Of a stretch of 64,000 nucleotides of DNA, positions 45,701-55,803 are shown piece by piece; positions within the stretch are counted from its first letter, which is position 1; the number at the start of each line of letters is the position of its first letter. Source of the DNA: Amborella trichopoda (taxonomy: Eukaryota; Streptophyta; Magnoliopsida; Amborellales; Amborellaceae); the NCBI RefSeq assembly GCF_000471905.2, contig NW_006499776.1, positions 3,338,525 through 3,402,524 of the forward strand, given 5' to 3'. Under the pieces are notes generated by a model that was not told the DNA's origin, made no database searches, and worked only from the letters and a program-made list of their open reading frames with translations. A program made the position numbers and the translations under genes.

Positions 45701-46015
45701 ATTTAAGTTCATGCAGCACGGACCATTGCTGTGGAGTTTAAGGTCATACAGCACAGACCATGGTTGTGGAGTTTAAAGTCATGCAGCACAGACCAAGGTT
45801 ATGCAGTTTAAGGTCATACATCACGAACCATGGTGTGCAGTTTAAAGTCATGCAACATGGACCAAGACTATGCAGTTTAAGGTCATGCAGCATGGACCAT
45901 GGCTGTGTATTTTAAAGTCATGCAGCACAGACCAAGGCTATGCTATTTAAGGTCATGCAGCATGGACCAAGGCTATGCATTTTAAGGTCATGCAGCACGA
46001 ACCATTGTTATGGTT
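42791..46015 (+). repeat. 35-bp tandem array of element B
   Basis: This is the largest array. A short block (42840-43140) is followed by GACTCC..GGGGAT phrases (43160-43560), then a long block (43590-46010, about 65 to 70 units). Core units are 35 bp (for example starts at 44226, 44261 and 44296). Neighbours alternate between AAGGTCATGCAGCACGGACC-AAGGCTA and AAAGTCATGCAGCACGGACC-ATGGCTG, giving a 70-bp dimer in many places. The assembly gap at 45483-45502 is inside it. Confidence 0.92.
45483..45502. other. Assembly gap of 20 N
   Basis: Twenty undetermined bases lie inside the 35-bp array. The flanks both read GCAGCACAGACCATGGCTGA followed by GCAGTTTAA, so the same unit appears on either side of the gap. 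The true size of the missing piece is unknown. Confidence 0.98.
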
Positions 46016-46582
46016 ATGGAATGCGACTCCTTGGGGATTAGAGTCGTTATTGAAGACTCGACTCCTTGGATATGATAGGCTGTGGTGCAAGGAATGAACT
46101 TCCTAAAGAGGCCAAACGATGGTTCGATTGAGAGTACCATGGCATACGCACGACACTAAGTCTTTGATGGCGCACACGATATTAGACCTTGAGTGAAGAA
46201 TACAGCGTTAAGCAATTAGTGAGGCGCATGGCGTTAACTCCTAGACTAATCGCGTGGCGTTAGCTCCTTGAAGAAGCACACGGTGATAGCTCCTTGATGA
46301 GGTGTGTGGTGATAGCTCCTTGACGAGGCACGCAACGACAGCTCATTGACGAGGCGTGCGATGAGAGCTCCTTAACGGGGAGCGCGATGATAGCTCCTTA
46401 ACGAAGCTCATGACGATAACTCCTTGACAAAGCATGCGGCAATAGCCTTTGGGTGAAGCGCACGACGATAACCCATTCGGGTCTCTGGCTTGTCCCGGCC
46501 CAACCTGGTGTTATTTTCGTCAGAAGCTGGGGACTGGACCATCATTTTGAATTTTTGAAGGGCAGTTTGTGGCACTGCTGAG
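46016..46582 (+). promoter_or_regulatory. Upstream region of the antisense promoter, element B
   Basis: 46020-46130 has GACTCCTTGG phrases. 46170-46460 has about ten copies of a ~25-bp unit GATAGCTCCTTGACGAGGC(A/G)(C/T)GC. 46480-46580 is unique and leads to the TATA box. This matches the arrangement in A (5430-5881) and, reversed, in D (36960-37490). Confidence 0.6.
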
Positions 46583-46589
46583 TATAAAA
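46583..46589 (+). promoter_or_regulatory. TATA box antisense to element B pol
   Basis: AGTATAAAAGGGGAAAAACC, then GTTTTACTATTTTA, on the plus strand, is almost the same as the promoter of the element D antisense ORF. About 1.5 kb further the reverse strand of integrase begins; no intact ORF follows. Confidence 0.6.
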
Positions 46590-46599
46590 GGGGAAAAAC

Positions 46600-48062
46600 C
46601 GTTTTACTATTTTATCCTAGGGTAAAACAGTCCGAGAGAGTTTTTTTAGAGAGAGAGCCAGAGTTTCCATCAAGAGTTTATCGACTAGAGTTTTCCCAAT
46701 CAAAATCTGTTGTACCCAGGCCTTCAAGAGATTTTTGGCGAGCTTGAGCAGGTTGTGGGCCTGTGAGTGCTTTTAGAGAGTGTTAAGGCTTTCTAAGGAG
46801 GGAACAGAGCTTCTCAGAGCCTTAATGAAATTAGTAGTGATGCTCTACCAGAGTTTGAGTGCTTTTTCGGTCGTTCTGCTGTTGCTAGTAGGTTGCAGAA
46901 GGGTAAGGGGGCTCTGACAGTCCTTTCGTTATCGGAAGGGAAGAAGGAGTAGGACCAGTGGGCTCACCAGGACCATAGTGAAATTTCGGTGAGTTGTGGT
47001 GAACTGTAGACGTGTGAAAACAGGGAGAAGGAAAGCCCACGGGGTCATAACTTTTGGGGATTCAGGTGGTCTTCCACTAACTTCGATAACAAGTAGAAGG
47101 CAGGGAAGGGTTTTCCAGTGACCACGAGTGAGTTCCCAGTGAGAAGAGGAAGCGTCAATGAGGCGAAACGTCATGAGGAGGCGGACCGTAGGCGAGGAGC
47201 GACGATTGGGGAAATCGAAGAGGAATGGGAGTTTATGCCTCCTGGGAATTGCATACAGTGGGAACCGTGGCACTTCAAGGCCATTCACGACATTAAGTCA
47301 CGTGCAGCGCTGCCGTCACGTGTCTCTACGTTGCGCACGGTGATAGCCACGCTCGGGAGCATGCCGCTCACGGCAATGATCTCCCTCGTCATTGGCCTGT
47401 CCATGAAGATGGTAGAACGCGACGTTGAGTTGTGCACGGTAGTGGTTACCAGCGGTGTTAAGTCACATGCGGCAATGATCACGCGCGACATTGAGCTACG
47501 CACATCGATGTACATGGACGAAAATGCCTTGTGCGGGCCTAGAGTGATGGAAAATGAGAGGGCTCAGTTACTGTGGTCTATTGGAAGATAAGTTCTCCAG
47601 CACAACAATGAAGTCCATGTTGTTTTGGAGGAAGCGAATCCATAATGGGCCAGCTCTTTGTCAGAGAAGTATGCTTTGTATGTCCGATGGATTGAAGCTG
47701 ACTCGAAAATGATTGGCTTCTTCTTTTGGCCTGTAACCATCCTCTTTGAGAACATCTGGCAGATGAATTAAAGCTGACTTCCAAGTGGTTTTGCTTCTTC
47801 TTCATGATGAGGTTGTTTCTGTTTGGCCTGTAACCGTCCTCTTATCCTCAGATGTAAGAGTTTTATACTGCGGGTTTTAGCTTGTAATCGTTCTCTTATC
47901 CTCAGATGCAAGAGCTTTGTAACCTCCCTAATAATGGGCTTTTGATTGTAGCTTGCACCTTTTTCTAATGCAATAGCAGTAATGAATTTCCTCTGAGTCG
48001 GCTTAATGTTCCTCATCTTCATTTCTTTCTTTTTACAGCACGCACTGCATTTTAGGGATATC
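46600..48062 (+). other. Leader downstream of the element B antisense TATA box
   Basis: It aligns with 5900-7440 of element A. A plus-strand frame of 157 codons (47118-47591) resembles the frame at 6519-6911 of A in its middle part; no domain is recognised. 47600-48062 is the 3' non-coding end of pol, with a duplicated phrase CTGTAACCGTCCTCTTATCC (47830 and 47890, one copy altered). Confidence 0.45.
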
Positions 48063-49480
48063 TCAGGGATAATACTTCTTTAAATACTGCCCGTTGATAA
48101 GGGGCATCGCCTCTTCTGCATCAGAGTTTGCCAGTATATATGCCTCATTTGGTGTGGCCTTCTTGACTATGAATGGACCTTCCCACATAAGTTCTAACTT
48201 TCCTTTGCAGTTCCTGTGCATGAAAATCGATCTCTTAACTGCTAAGACTAGGTCCCCACGAGCGAATGAGCGAACCTTGACAGACTTGGCAAAGTCTCTC
48301 TTCATTCTTCCTTGATTGAGCTCGAGGTTCTGTTGGGCCTCTAGTCTTTTTTCTTCAAGGGCATCCAACTTCTGGTAACGGAATAAGGGGTACAGTTTGT
48401 AGCATTGTGAGTGGTGGTGCGATAGGCCCATAGAGCTTTAAGCAGCTTCTCATGCCAATTCTTCCTTGACTTCGAAACTGACTTCCGAAGCATCCTCATA
48501 GAGTTTTCTTGAATGCCTTAGCTAAACCATTGGCCCGAGGGTAGTACATGGTCGAGTATTTCCACTCGAAACCGAACTGGTTGGCCAGGCAATCAACGTG
48601 ATGGCTTCTGAACTGAGGGCTATTATCAGAGATTATTCGGTCCAGAACGCCAAACCTGTATATAATGTGGTGATGCACGAAGTTCGCCACAGTGGTCCCT
48701 GCAACCTGCTTGAGAGGGACCACCTCAGCCCATTTGGAAAATTAATCTGTCACTGCTAGAATGAAGGCATGACCCAAGGCAAGAGGAGGGTCAATGGGTC
48801 CTACAATATCCATACCCCACTAGGAAAAGGGCCATGATGTCACTTTAGGATGGAGAGGCTCCAGGAGTTGATGAATGAGGCTTGAGTGCATTTGGCACAT
48901 CTGGCATCTTTTAACATAGTTTTGGGCGGCAGCCATCATTGAAGGCCAATAATAGCCGAGTCAACATGTGCGCTCGTAGAGCTTAGGGCCGGACTGATGC
49001 AGCTCGCAGATACCTAAATGCACTTCTTCTAGTACTTTGCTTGCTTCATGTGTATCGACACTTCTGAGGAGAATTTCAACAAATGATCAATGAAAGAGAA
49101 CATCCCCATCGAGAAGGGTGTACTTGGAAGACATATGCCGTATGCCGTTGCGTTCCACCCGATTCTGAGGTAGCCTTCCATGCTTTATGAAGTCCATGAT
49201 AGGCTCCCTCGAGTATTTCACAAGTTCAACCTCTGCACACATCGGGTGGAAGAATTCAAGCTCTTGCTTCTCAGCCTTAGATTCTTTACCTCGGAACATT
49301 TCCTGCTCTACATTTATGACATCCTTGGCTGTAAGGAGTGCTCTGTAAGGGTAAGGCGGGCATTCAGGGAAGACATCTCTCTCATGATCTGTATCAACTT
49401 CAGCTCTCATGTCGACATGTCTTCACTCTATTACCCAGACAGGCGTGGGCCCTAATGAAGACAGTTGAATGGTGGCCCCA
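48063..49480 (-). pseudogene. Element B integrase, broken, catalytic Glu replaced
   Basis: The gene parallels element A. The upstream linker and N-terminal part (49410-49087) include EPIMDFIKHGRLPQNR; the HHCC region (about 49080-48890) is degenerate. In the core the first Asp (GMDIVG, near 48808) and second Asp (SDNSPQF, 48625-48627) remain, but the Glu 36 codons on is a Lys: NGLAKAFKK (48517-48519), against NGLAEAFNK in A. A Glu-to-Lys change (GAG to AAG) removes metal binding, so this copy could not catalyse integration even if the frame were open. A deletion follows the core. The C-terminal part (48431-48063) ends QYLKKYYP like A. Confidence 0.88.
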
Positions 49481-49544
49481 AGCTTTGAGAGCGCATCAGC
49501 CTGCAAGTTTAGCCTTTTGGGGATATGACTCATGGAGAAATCTT

Positions 49545-49844
49545 CGAACTAGGCCATATAAGATTTGGCTGTGTCATGATAAGGCTTGAGAGTATCCTTC
49601 CTTACATCATATATCCTCTTAAGCTATCGGATGACCATCTCAGAGTCACCGAAAATGTTTAGCTGCTCCAGGTCTCGCTCCTGGGTTATCTCCAATCCGA
49701 TTATGAGGGCTTGATATCCAACTTCATTATGAGAAAATTCCTCTGCAAGTGAGAAGGATAGATGAATCATTCCACCGTTGGGAGTCAGGAACATGACTTC
49801 AGCATGCGCTCTATCATACTAGAATGCTCTGTCGAAATACATCT
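49545..49844 (-). pseudogene. Second (archaeal-type) RNase H of element B
   Basis: The minus-strand reading is MYFDRAF, a stop, then FLTPNGGMIHLSFSLAEEFS, HNEVGYQALIIGLEI, LEQLNIFGDSEMVI and a stop. It corresponds to 9032-9310 of element A and confirms the two-RNase-H arrangement. Two stops interrupt it. Confidence 0.75.
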
Positions 49845-50474
49845 CCCACAGCCGAGTTAGCACCGTATAGAAAAATTCTTCATCCGGGAGATCACTCGAC
49901 AGGGGAGATTCCGAAGGGACTGGGTGAGCTGCGAGAAATTCTGCTAAGGGTTGACCGTTGACTACCCTCTGTGGTATATACGTGATGTTGAACTCCATCA
50001 GCAATAATGCCCGCTTGGCCAAGCATCCTGACATGCATGGTCGGGTAATAAGGAACTTGACCAAGTCCTCCTTGGAGATTAACATGACCTTGTGACCTAG
50101 CAAGTAATGAAGGAGCTTTTGTACCGCAAAGATCAAGGCTAGGCACATTTTTCGATGGGAGGGTAATTCTTTGAGACTCCTTGCATCCTGCGGCTGAGAT
50201 AATAGAGCGTTGTCTCTTTCCCCCATCATTGTTCTACATTAGGAGTGCCTCGAGTGACTCTATCAAGAGCGGTCATGTATAGGATGAGAGGCTTTCCTAA
50301 CAATGGTGTAGAGAGTACTGGAGGATTCAACAAGTGCTGCTTGATGTCATCGAGTGTAGCTTGGCATTCCTCATCCCATATGAAGGGAGCGTCTTTCTTC
50401 AAGAGGTGTGAAAAGGGCCTGCATCATCCAGAAAGGTTTGAGATGAACCTTAGAATGTACATCAGCAATCCTTG
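49845..50474 (-). pseudogene. RT connection / RNase H domain of element B
   Basis: The clearest frame (50229-49845) contains MCLALIFAVQKLLHYLLGHK, LAKRALLLMEFNITYIPQ and VNGQPLAEFLAAHPVPSESP. The N-terminal portion (FDDALDESLEALL-like and SRRMQGV) is spread over other frames with several shifts near 50150-50260. Same function and order as in element A. Confidence 0.78.
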
Positions 50475-51800
50475 AAGAGATAGCAGTTCATGCAGGGTTA
50501 TGGGCGATGGCATGCCCTGAATTGCCTTGATTTTGACTGGCTCGATCTCTAGCCCACAGTACCTCACGATAAACCCCAAGAATTTTCCTCAGCGTATGCC
50601 AAAGGTTCATTTCAAGGGGTTCATCTTGAGTTGGTGACACTGCAGCCGTTCAAATACCTTTTTAAGGGCTTGTATGTGAGCGTCTTTTATTAGATTTCAC
50701 TACCAAGTCATCCACATAACACTCGACCTCCTTGTGGATCGTATCCTTGAAGATTGTCATCATGACATGCTAATACATGACACCAACATTCTTTAATCCG
50801 AAATACATCACAGTGTATCAAAAGACATTTTTTGGGGTCAAGAATGCAGTGGCCTTCTCATCTTCTGGTGCCATCTAATTTGATTTTAACCAGAATATCT
50901 GCCCATGAAGGAGAAGATTTGACAATGAGCTGTTGAATCAACAAGCATCTTGGTGAACAACATGGGAAAGTCATCCTTTGGCCAAGTGTTGTTCAAGTTG
51001 CGAAAGTCAATGCAGACTCTGATTTGGCCATTCTTCTTCTTGACAGGGACAACATTTGCCAACCATCTTGGGTATTTGACTTCACGTATGAATCCAGCTT
51101 GCCAAAGCTTATTCACCTCATCATTGATCAGCATCTCGAGGTCAGGTCTAAATCTTCTTGATTTTTGCTTCAAGGGTGATAGTTGGATCAATGCCGAGAT
51201 GGTGGAGAGAAATTTGAGGGTCTAGACCGAGTATCTCATGATAATGCCAGGCGAAGACGTCCCGGTTTGCTCGGAGGAGGGAGATATAATTTTCTTTGTC
51301 TTCTGGGGACATTTTTGCCGAGATGAAAGTTGGCCTTAAGTCTTCCTTATTCCCTAAGTTTATCTCTTCAAGCTCGTCACCCGTGGCCTAACTACCTTCT
51401 TCCCAATCTTCCGGAGCCTCTTGCAATTCTTCATCTGGGGATTCAAGATTCTTCTAATCAATCTTGAGTGCAGAGATACACAATCCTGACATCTCCTCTT
51501 CTAGGAGGGGCCCAGTGTGGAAGAAAATTCCTGATCCCTGACCGGACCAAGCAATGAAAGGGTCTGTTTCGAACGGGGAGTCCGTGACCTTGTGACTGGG
51601 GTCACTCGGTACTTGCCCCAAGCTGGGTGGCGCTTCATGAACTTGAATCATGTTATAGGCCTCGTGGGAATAAGAGCTTAAAGATGGCTCGGTCATGGCT
51701 TGAGCTGCCAGGGCATCGACGATGCTTAAGAATCCAATTGTCTGGGCTAGCATCTTTCTTAGGCACTTCTGCAGCAACCTGCTGATGTTGGTGCCTTCGA
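50475..51800 (-). pseudogene. Reverse transcriptase of element B, inactive
   Basis: The linker (51777-51454) resembles A (MIQVHEAPPSLGQ). RT begins before 51191 and includes AGFIREVKYPRWLANVVPVK and RVCIDFRNLN. Motif A reads FSFMGRYSG followed by a stop, where A has FSFMDGYSGY: the catalytic Asp codon is GGC (50901-50903). YVDD is still present (50707-50718), but frameshifts follow. Together with the changed integrase, this element has lost two active sites. Confidence 0.88.
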
Positions 51801-52344
51801 ACTCTCTGTTTAGAGTGTCGAAGTTTGGGCATTCTTGAACTGCACCTGTGGAAGAAATAGAAGAGGAGGGAGGAGAAGAAGAGTTAGAATGTTTCAGGCA
51901 ACTTTTTACATTGTTGTCGAAGTTGGACGTGTGCAGGGGATATTTTAGGTCTTGCCCCGGTTTTGACCTTTGGGGGTCCTTTTAGCATCATCACCAGCAT
52001 TGGATGGATCCCGAGTTGTTGATAACTCAGGGATGTCCATTTGTTTGGATGACAGGATAAGGCGAGCTGCACTTGGGATGAAGTCCTGTAAGGTTGGCAG
52101 TGGAGGAAGGGGCCAGAGAAATTCCTCCTCGACTGGTGGCTAAGGGAGACGATTCCTTCGACGATTGGACCTGGGTGCCCGTCTCCTTTTGGATCCCTAA
52201 GGAGGGGTTTGGTTCATCCCATCGGGCTGATGAGTAACCCTGTCTTGGTGGATTGTCTCACGCTTCAGGGACTTGAGTCTACTTCGTCTAAGATAGACTT
52301 CCTAGGGCTGAGAAGTCGAGGGCTCTGAAGGGTCCAGTGTATAC
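51801..52344 (-). other. Gag-RT interval of element B without protease
   Basis: It is homologous to 11233-11695 of element A. I find no aspartic protease motif in the minus-strand frames. The frame 52072-51884 has no known domain. Confidence 0.5.
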
Positions 52345-54400
52345 TCATAGGGGACATGTAACGGGGTCCTCTTGAATGGGAGCGATAGCTTGGAAGCTCT
52401 CTAGGAGGACGGCACAAACAACGTGGCCTTTCTGTACCTTCTCAATGACTACGGCTTCGAACCCAAAGCATTCTTTCAGCTCATGGCCCCATACTTGGTG
52501 ATATGGGCACCAGAGGTTTTCCTTACCTTGGGCAAGACTCCTCAGCTGCCTGGCGCGCTTGGGAGTGACGAGACCCTGTTGGAGCATTGTCTCGAAGAAG
52601 GCCTGTAGAGGGTCTAGCTCAGCTGTTCTCGGGGCTTGTGTCAGGAGTTCTTCTTGCACTGGTGAAAGAGGGACTTGAGGGTGTCCTTCTGGGTTACCTT
52701 GTACTTCCTGGCATTGCCACATCTTCTTTGCCAAGAGCTCATGGAAGCCGATGCATTCGCTCAGGTCGTGGCCTCATGTCTAGTGATATGTGCATCAGAG
52801 GTCCTCAATTCCTAGAGGCAGTAACTTGGGCTGCCTTGTCGGCTTGGGTGTGACAAGTCCTTCTTCGAGCATTATGGAGAATAGTTCACGAAGGATAGCG
52901 AGTGCCTCACGAAATTCTTGAATTATCACTATGTGAGAAGCCTCAGTTGCCCCGAACGCTTTCTTTCACTCTTCGAGCTTTATCTGACCCTTGTTAATAA
53001 GGGCTTCAACAGTGTCTTTGAGCTTATAGCATTCCTGATTAGGGTGGCCTACTTTCTTGTGATAGGTGCAGTACCTCTCGTGTGTCTCCTGTCTAGCTTG
53101 TTCTTTAATGTTGACTTCCAGCAGCTGGATCATATTTTGCTCCAGTAGTAGTCGAAGCAGAGCAAGAACCCACTACACCTTGTTCTGATGCTACATCTAG
53201 TAGTCACTGCGATTAATATTTTTAAGAGGTGGGACCCTATTATAGGACTGATGCTTGCCCTCGGCTTGAGACATTTGTGCCTTGAAGAGGTCTAGGGTTT
53301 GAGGGGCAGCGTTCATAGTGCTAGTTACGGTGACATCTTACACTGATCACCACTTTTTGTTGGTTGCCCCGATTGTTGGAGCGGGAGTTCGAGCCAGAGG
53401 GTTGCTGTCAAGATCCACCATGGTGCTTAAACAGACCTTCTATACGAACTGCTTTAGAGATGAGCTCTGACATGGAAGGTGGATTGGAGGCCTCGACATG
53501 CAGGACGATCTCGGGCAGCATATCCCAGTTTTGAACTGCTTCTTTTTCAGTCATGGGAGTAGCATTAAAGGTCGCCAACTCTCTCCATCGGGTGATGAAC
53601 TTGTCAAATGGCTCACCAGGGTCTTGAGTCAAAGTGAGGAGCTCGATGGTTTCCACGTTCCTTTGGTCTTCGTAGAAGCGTTGGTATAACAACTGTTCCA
53701 TATCCTGCCATGTGTGCACCGAGTTTGAAGGCAGCCAAGCATATCATTGGAGGGTTGTCCTTTTAACAGTCTCGATGAACTAAAGTAGGAGGAGTCACCC
53801 GTCTGTCACCGTCTCTTGACAGACCACTTGAAAGTGAGCAATATGCTGGTGTGGGGACATAGTATCGTTGAACAGGGGGAGCTTCCCCTTTTGGTAGTTT
53901 GGAGGGAGCGACACCTGGTCGATGTATGAAGGGTACGACTCTTGGTAAAGCGGTGCCTCTTGCATGCCCGGGACTTTGTTCTTGAGACTGTGGATCACCA
54001 TGGCATCTATATCAGCTTGCAAAACCATGTAGGAAGCAAAGTAATCTTAAGAGACCGGTGGGGGAGCCTGTCTTGGGACTGTGTCTTCACCAAACGGGGA
54101 ATCAGTCTCATGGTGAGAAGAAGGGGACCTAGAGGCTTCTAGGCGTTCAATCTTTTCAAGGATGGATTCCATCATTACCTTGAATTTGTTCATCAAATCT
54201 TCTTGGGCGTCGTCCATCTCGATGATCACTATGACACTGACCATTTCTTCTGGAGGATCAGAGCCAGGTGGGGTAATGGACTGCCTGGGTTGGCTAGTCG
54301 TATAAGGAAAATTGGTCTGCAGGGGCTCAGTATGCATTAACTAGACTCAAGCCTTGTAGGCCGACCGTGTAAGGACCGATTCTTGACGGTCTTGGGACTT
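52345..54400 (-). pseudogene. Gag of element B, broken, with three knuckles
   Basis: The N-terminal part (54337-54047) has a possible helix ILEKIERLEASRSPS; then SYIDQVSLPPNYQKGKLPLF (about 53950-53890), and TWQDMEQLLYQRFYEDQRN, EPFDKFITRWREL (53719-53570). Three knuckles follow: CTYHKKVGHPNQEC (around 53070-53030), a second with two stops (CTYH..GHDLSEC, around 52795-52755) and CPYHQVWGHELKEC (about 52510-52465). The second and third are each preceded by F..ML..GLVTPK..RQ, a duplicated module. It is broken by stops and frameshifts. The start is uncertain. Confidence 0.85.
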
Positions 54401-55780
54401 GCTCAGGTTCTGAGATCCGCAGAGGGAAGAATGGATTATAAGGCAGGAGGTCACCAAGGGTGGTAACCTCGACTGCCTTAGGGGCCTCTTTAGTTCAAAT
54501 CTACAGGCCTCTTTTCTGCTTAATCTTGAGGCTGCTATGGATTTCACTCCAAAATCGAGCCTGAGATTTGGACTGCCTCGTCTTGCTCGAGCATGTTAGG
54601 GTTGTGTCTATTAGCTGGAGGGGAGAGTGGGGTCCAAGGATAGAGGGTAACCTAGATCTCTACCTTGGAGGCTGCAAGCTTCTGTCTGACATCAGGTTGT
54701 TGCCTCGGATTCCCTTGTGAGGCCCGAGTGCATGCCTGACCTGAGGCGGCTAACTCAAGATGGTAATCTTAGGAAAAACTTTTGAGTATTAGGTCTCGAA
54801 GTGCCTACCTGGTGAAGGGAGAGTGACAAAAGAAGGATCTAGTGCATGACTCCGACTGAGTCGAGGTCAGGAAGGAACCTGCAAAGTTGGTTCGTGTGCA
54901 CCTCTAGAGTTAACCATCTGGGTGACTTGAGGGTCAGCCCGGGCTTGGTCAACTGGTTCGGCCTTGGGAGGTCGAGACCCACGAGCTTGTGTCTGTGAGG
55001 GACCAGGTAGAAGCCTATCTCTAACGGGGTGCAGTCGTGTGTGTTAAGAAGGAGGGTGAAGTGATCGACCCTTGTGTATTAGAGCCGACTCAGAACTGGC
55101 GCCGCCCCGAGCTGTGGGATGCAGATGCATGGCACATATAGGGCTCGACCCGAGAAGGCCTGACCCTAGACGTGAGCTCAAGGCAGCATGAAAGTTACCT
55201 CGAGGTATGGCTCGAGTGGATGGACCACAAGCCTTTAGCTGTGTGTGGGAGGTGGAGCCCAAAGGGTCTCTGCCTCAGTGTGTCGAGCCTCTAGGTATAG
55301 AGGTTTGGAGTGGTGAAAGAGTATGGGGGGTTGCCTTGGGACGACCCTCAAGAGCGATGGCAACCTGCTTGCCTTCACAGAAGCAGTCAGAGCAGCTTTC
55401 TGACATACTCCAACAATATGAACAGCAAGGGACTTGCCATTAGCAGGGTGTGTGCTATGTGTAGTAGCAGGTGTGCTACCAATGCAAGGGGCCTTGGTGG
55501 AAGGTCCACTAGGGTGAGGAAGCGGGGAGTCAGGGACCTTTAATTCCCCTTTGACACCAATCCAGGAAAGAACCTAAGAGCTGGAATATTAGTCCTGATT
55601 CAGAAGGAGTGTAGGGAAGGAAGCTTGAGCAGTTCGCTTCCCTGGGGCAATCATGAGTGTAGGGATAAGAAAATCCCCAACTCGGATGAATAGGTTGAAT
55701 AACCCAGATGCCATAGAATGTAATGCAGAATGTAAAAGGAGATACTGATCAAGCAAGAGCGGATCGACGAAGGGGTAATA
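54401..55780 (-). other. 5' leader of element B
   Basis: It corresponds to 13831-15205 of element A (shared phrases such as GGACTTGCCATTAGCAGGGTG and CATGAGTG(T/C)A(G/A)GGATAAG). There are short Ser/Pro-rich frames with no known domain. Confidence 0.5.
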
Positions 55781-55800
55781 AGTCTCCAGTGGAGTCGCCA
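55781..55800 (-). other. Primer binding site of element B
   Basis: Minus-strand TGGCGACTCCACTGGAGACT lies three bases from the LTR end. Same class as in A and C. Confidence 0.82.
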
Positions 55801-55803
55801 AGC

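Noticed and set aside
44392..45706. ORFs with repeated VMQHRPWLCSLKSC-like words
   Set aside because: They are translations of the 35-bp repeat; one of them spans the assembly gap. No start context or conservation.
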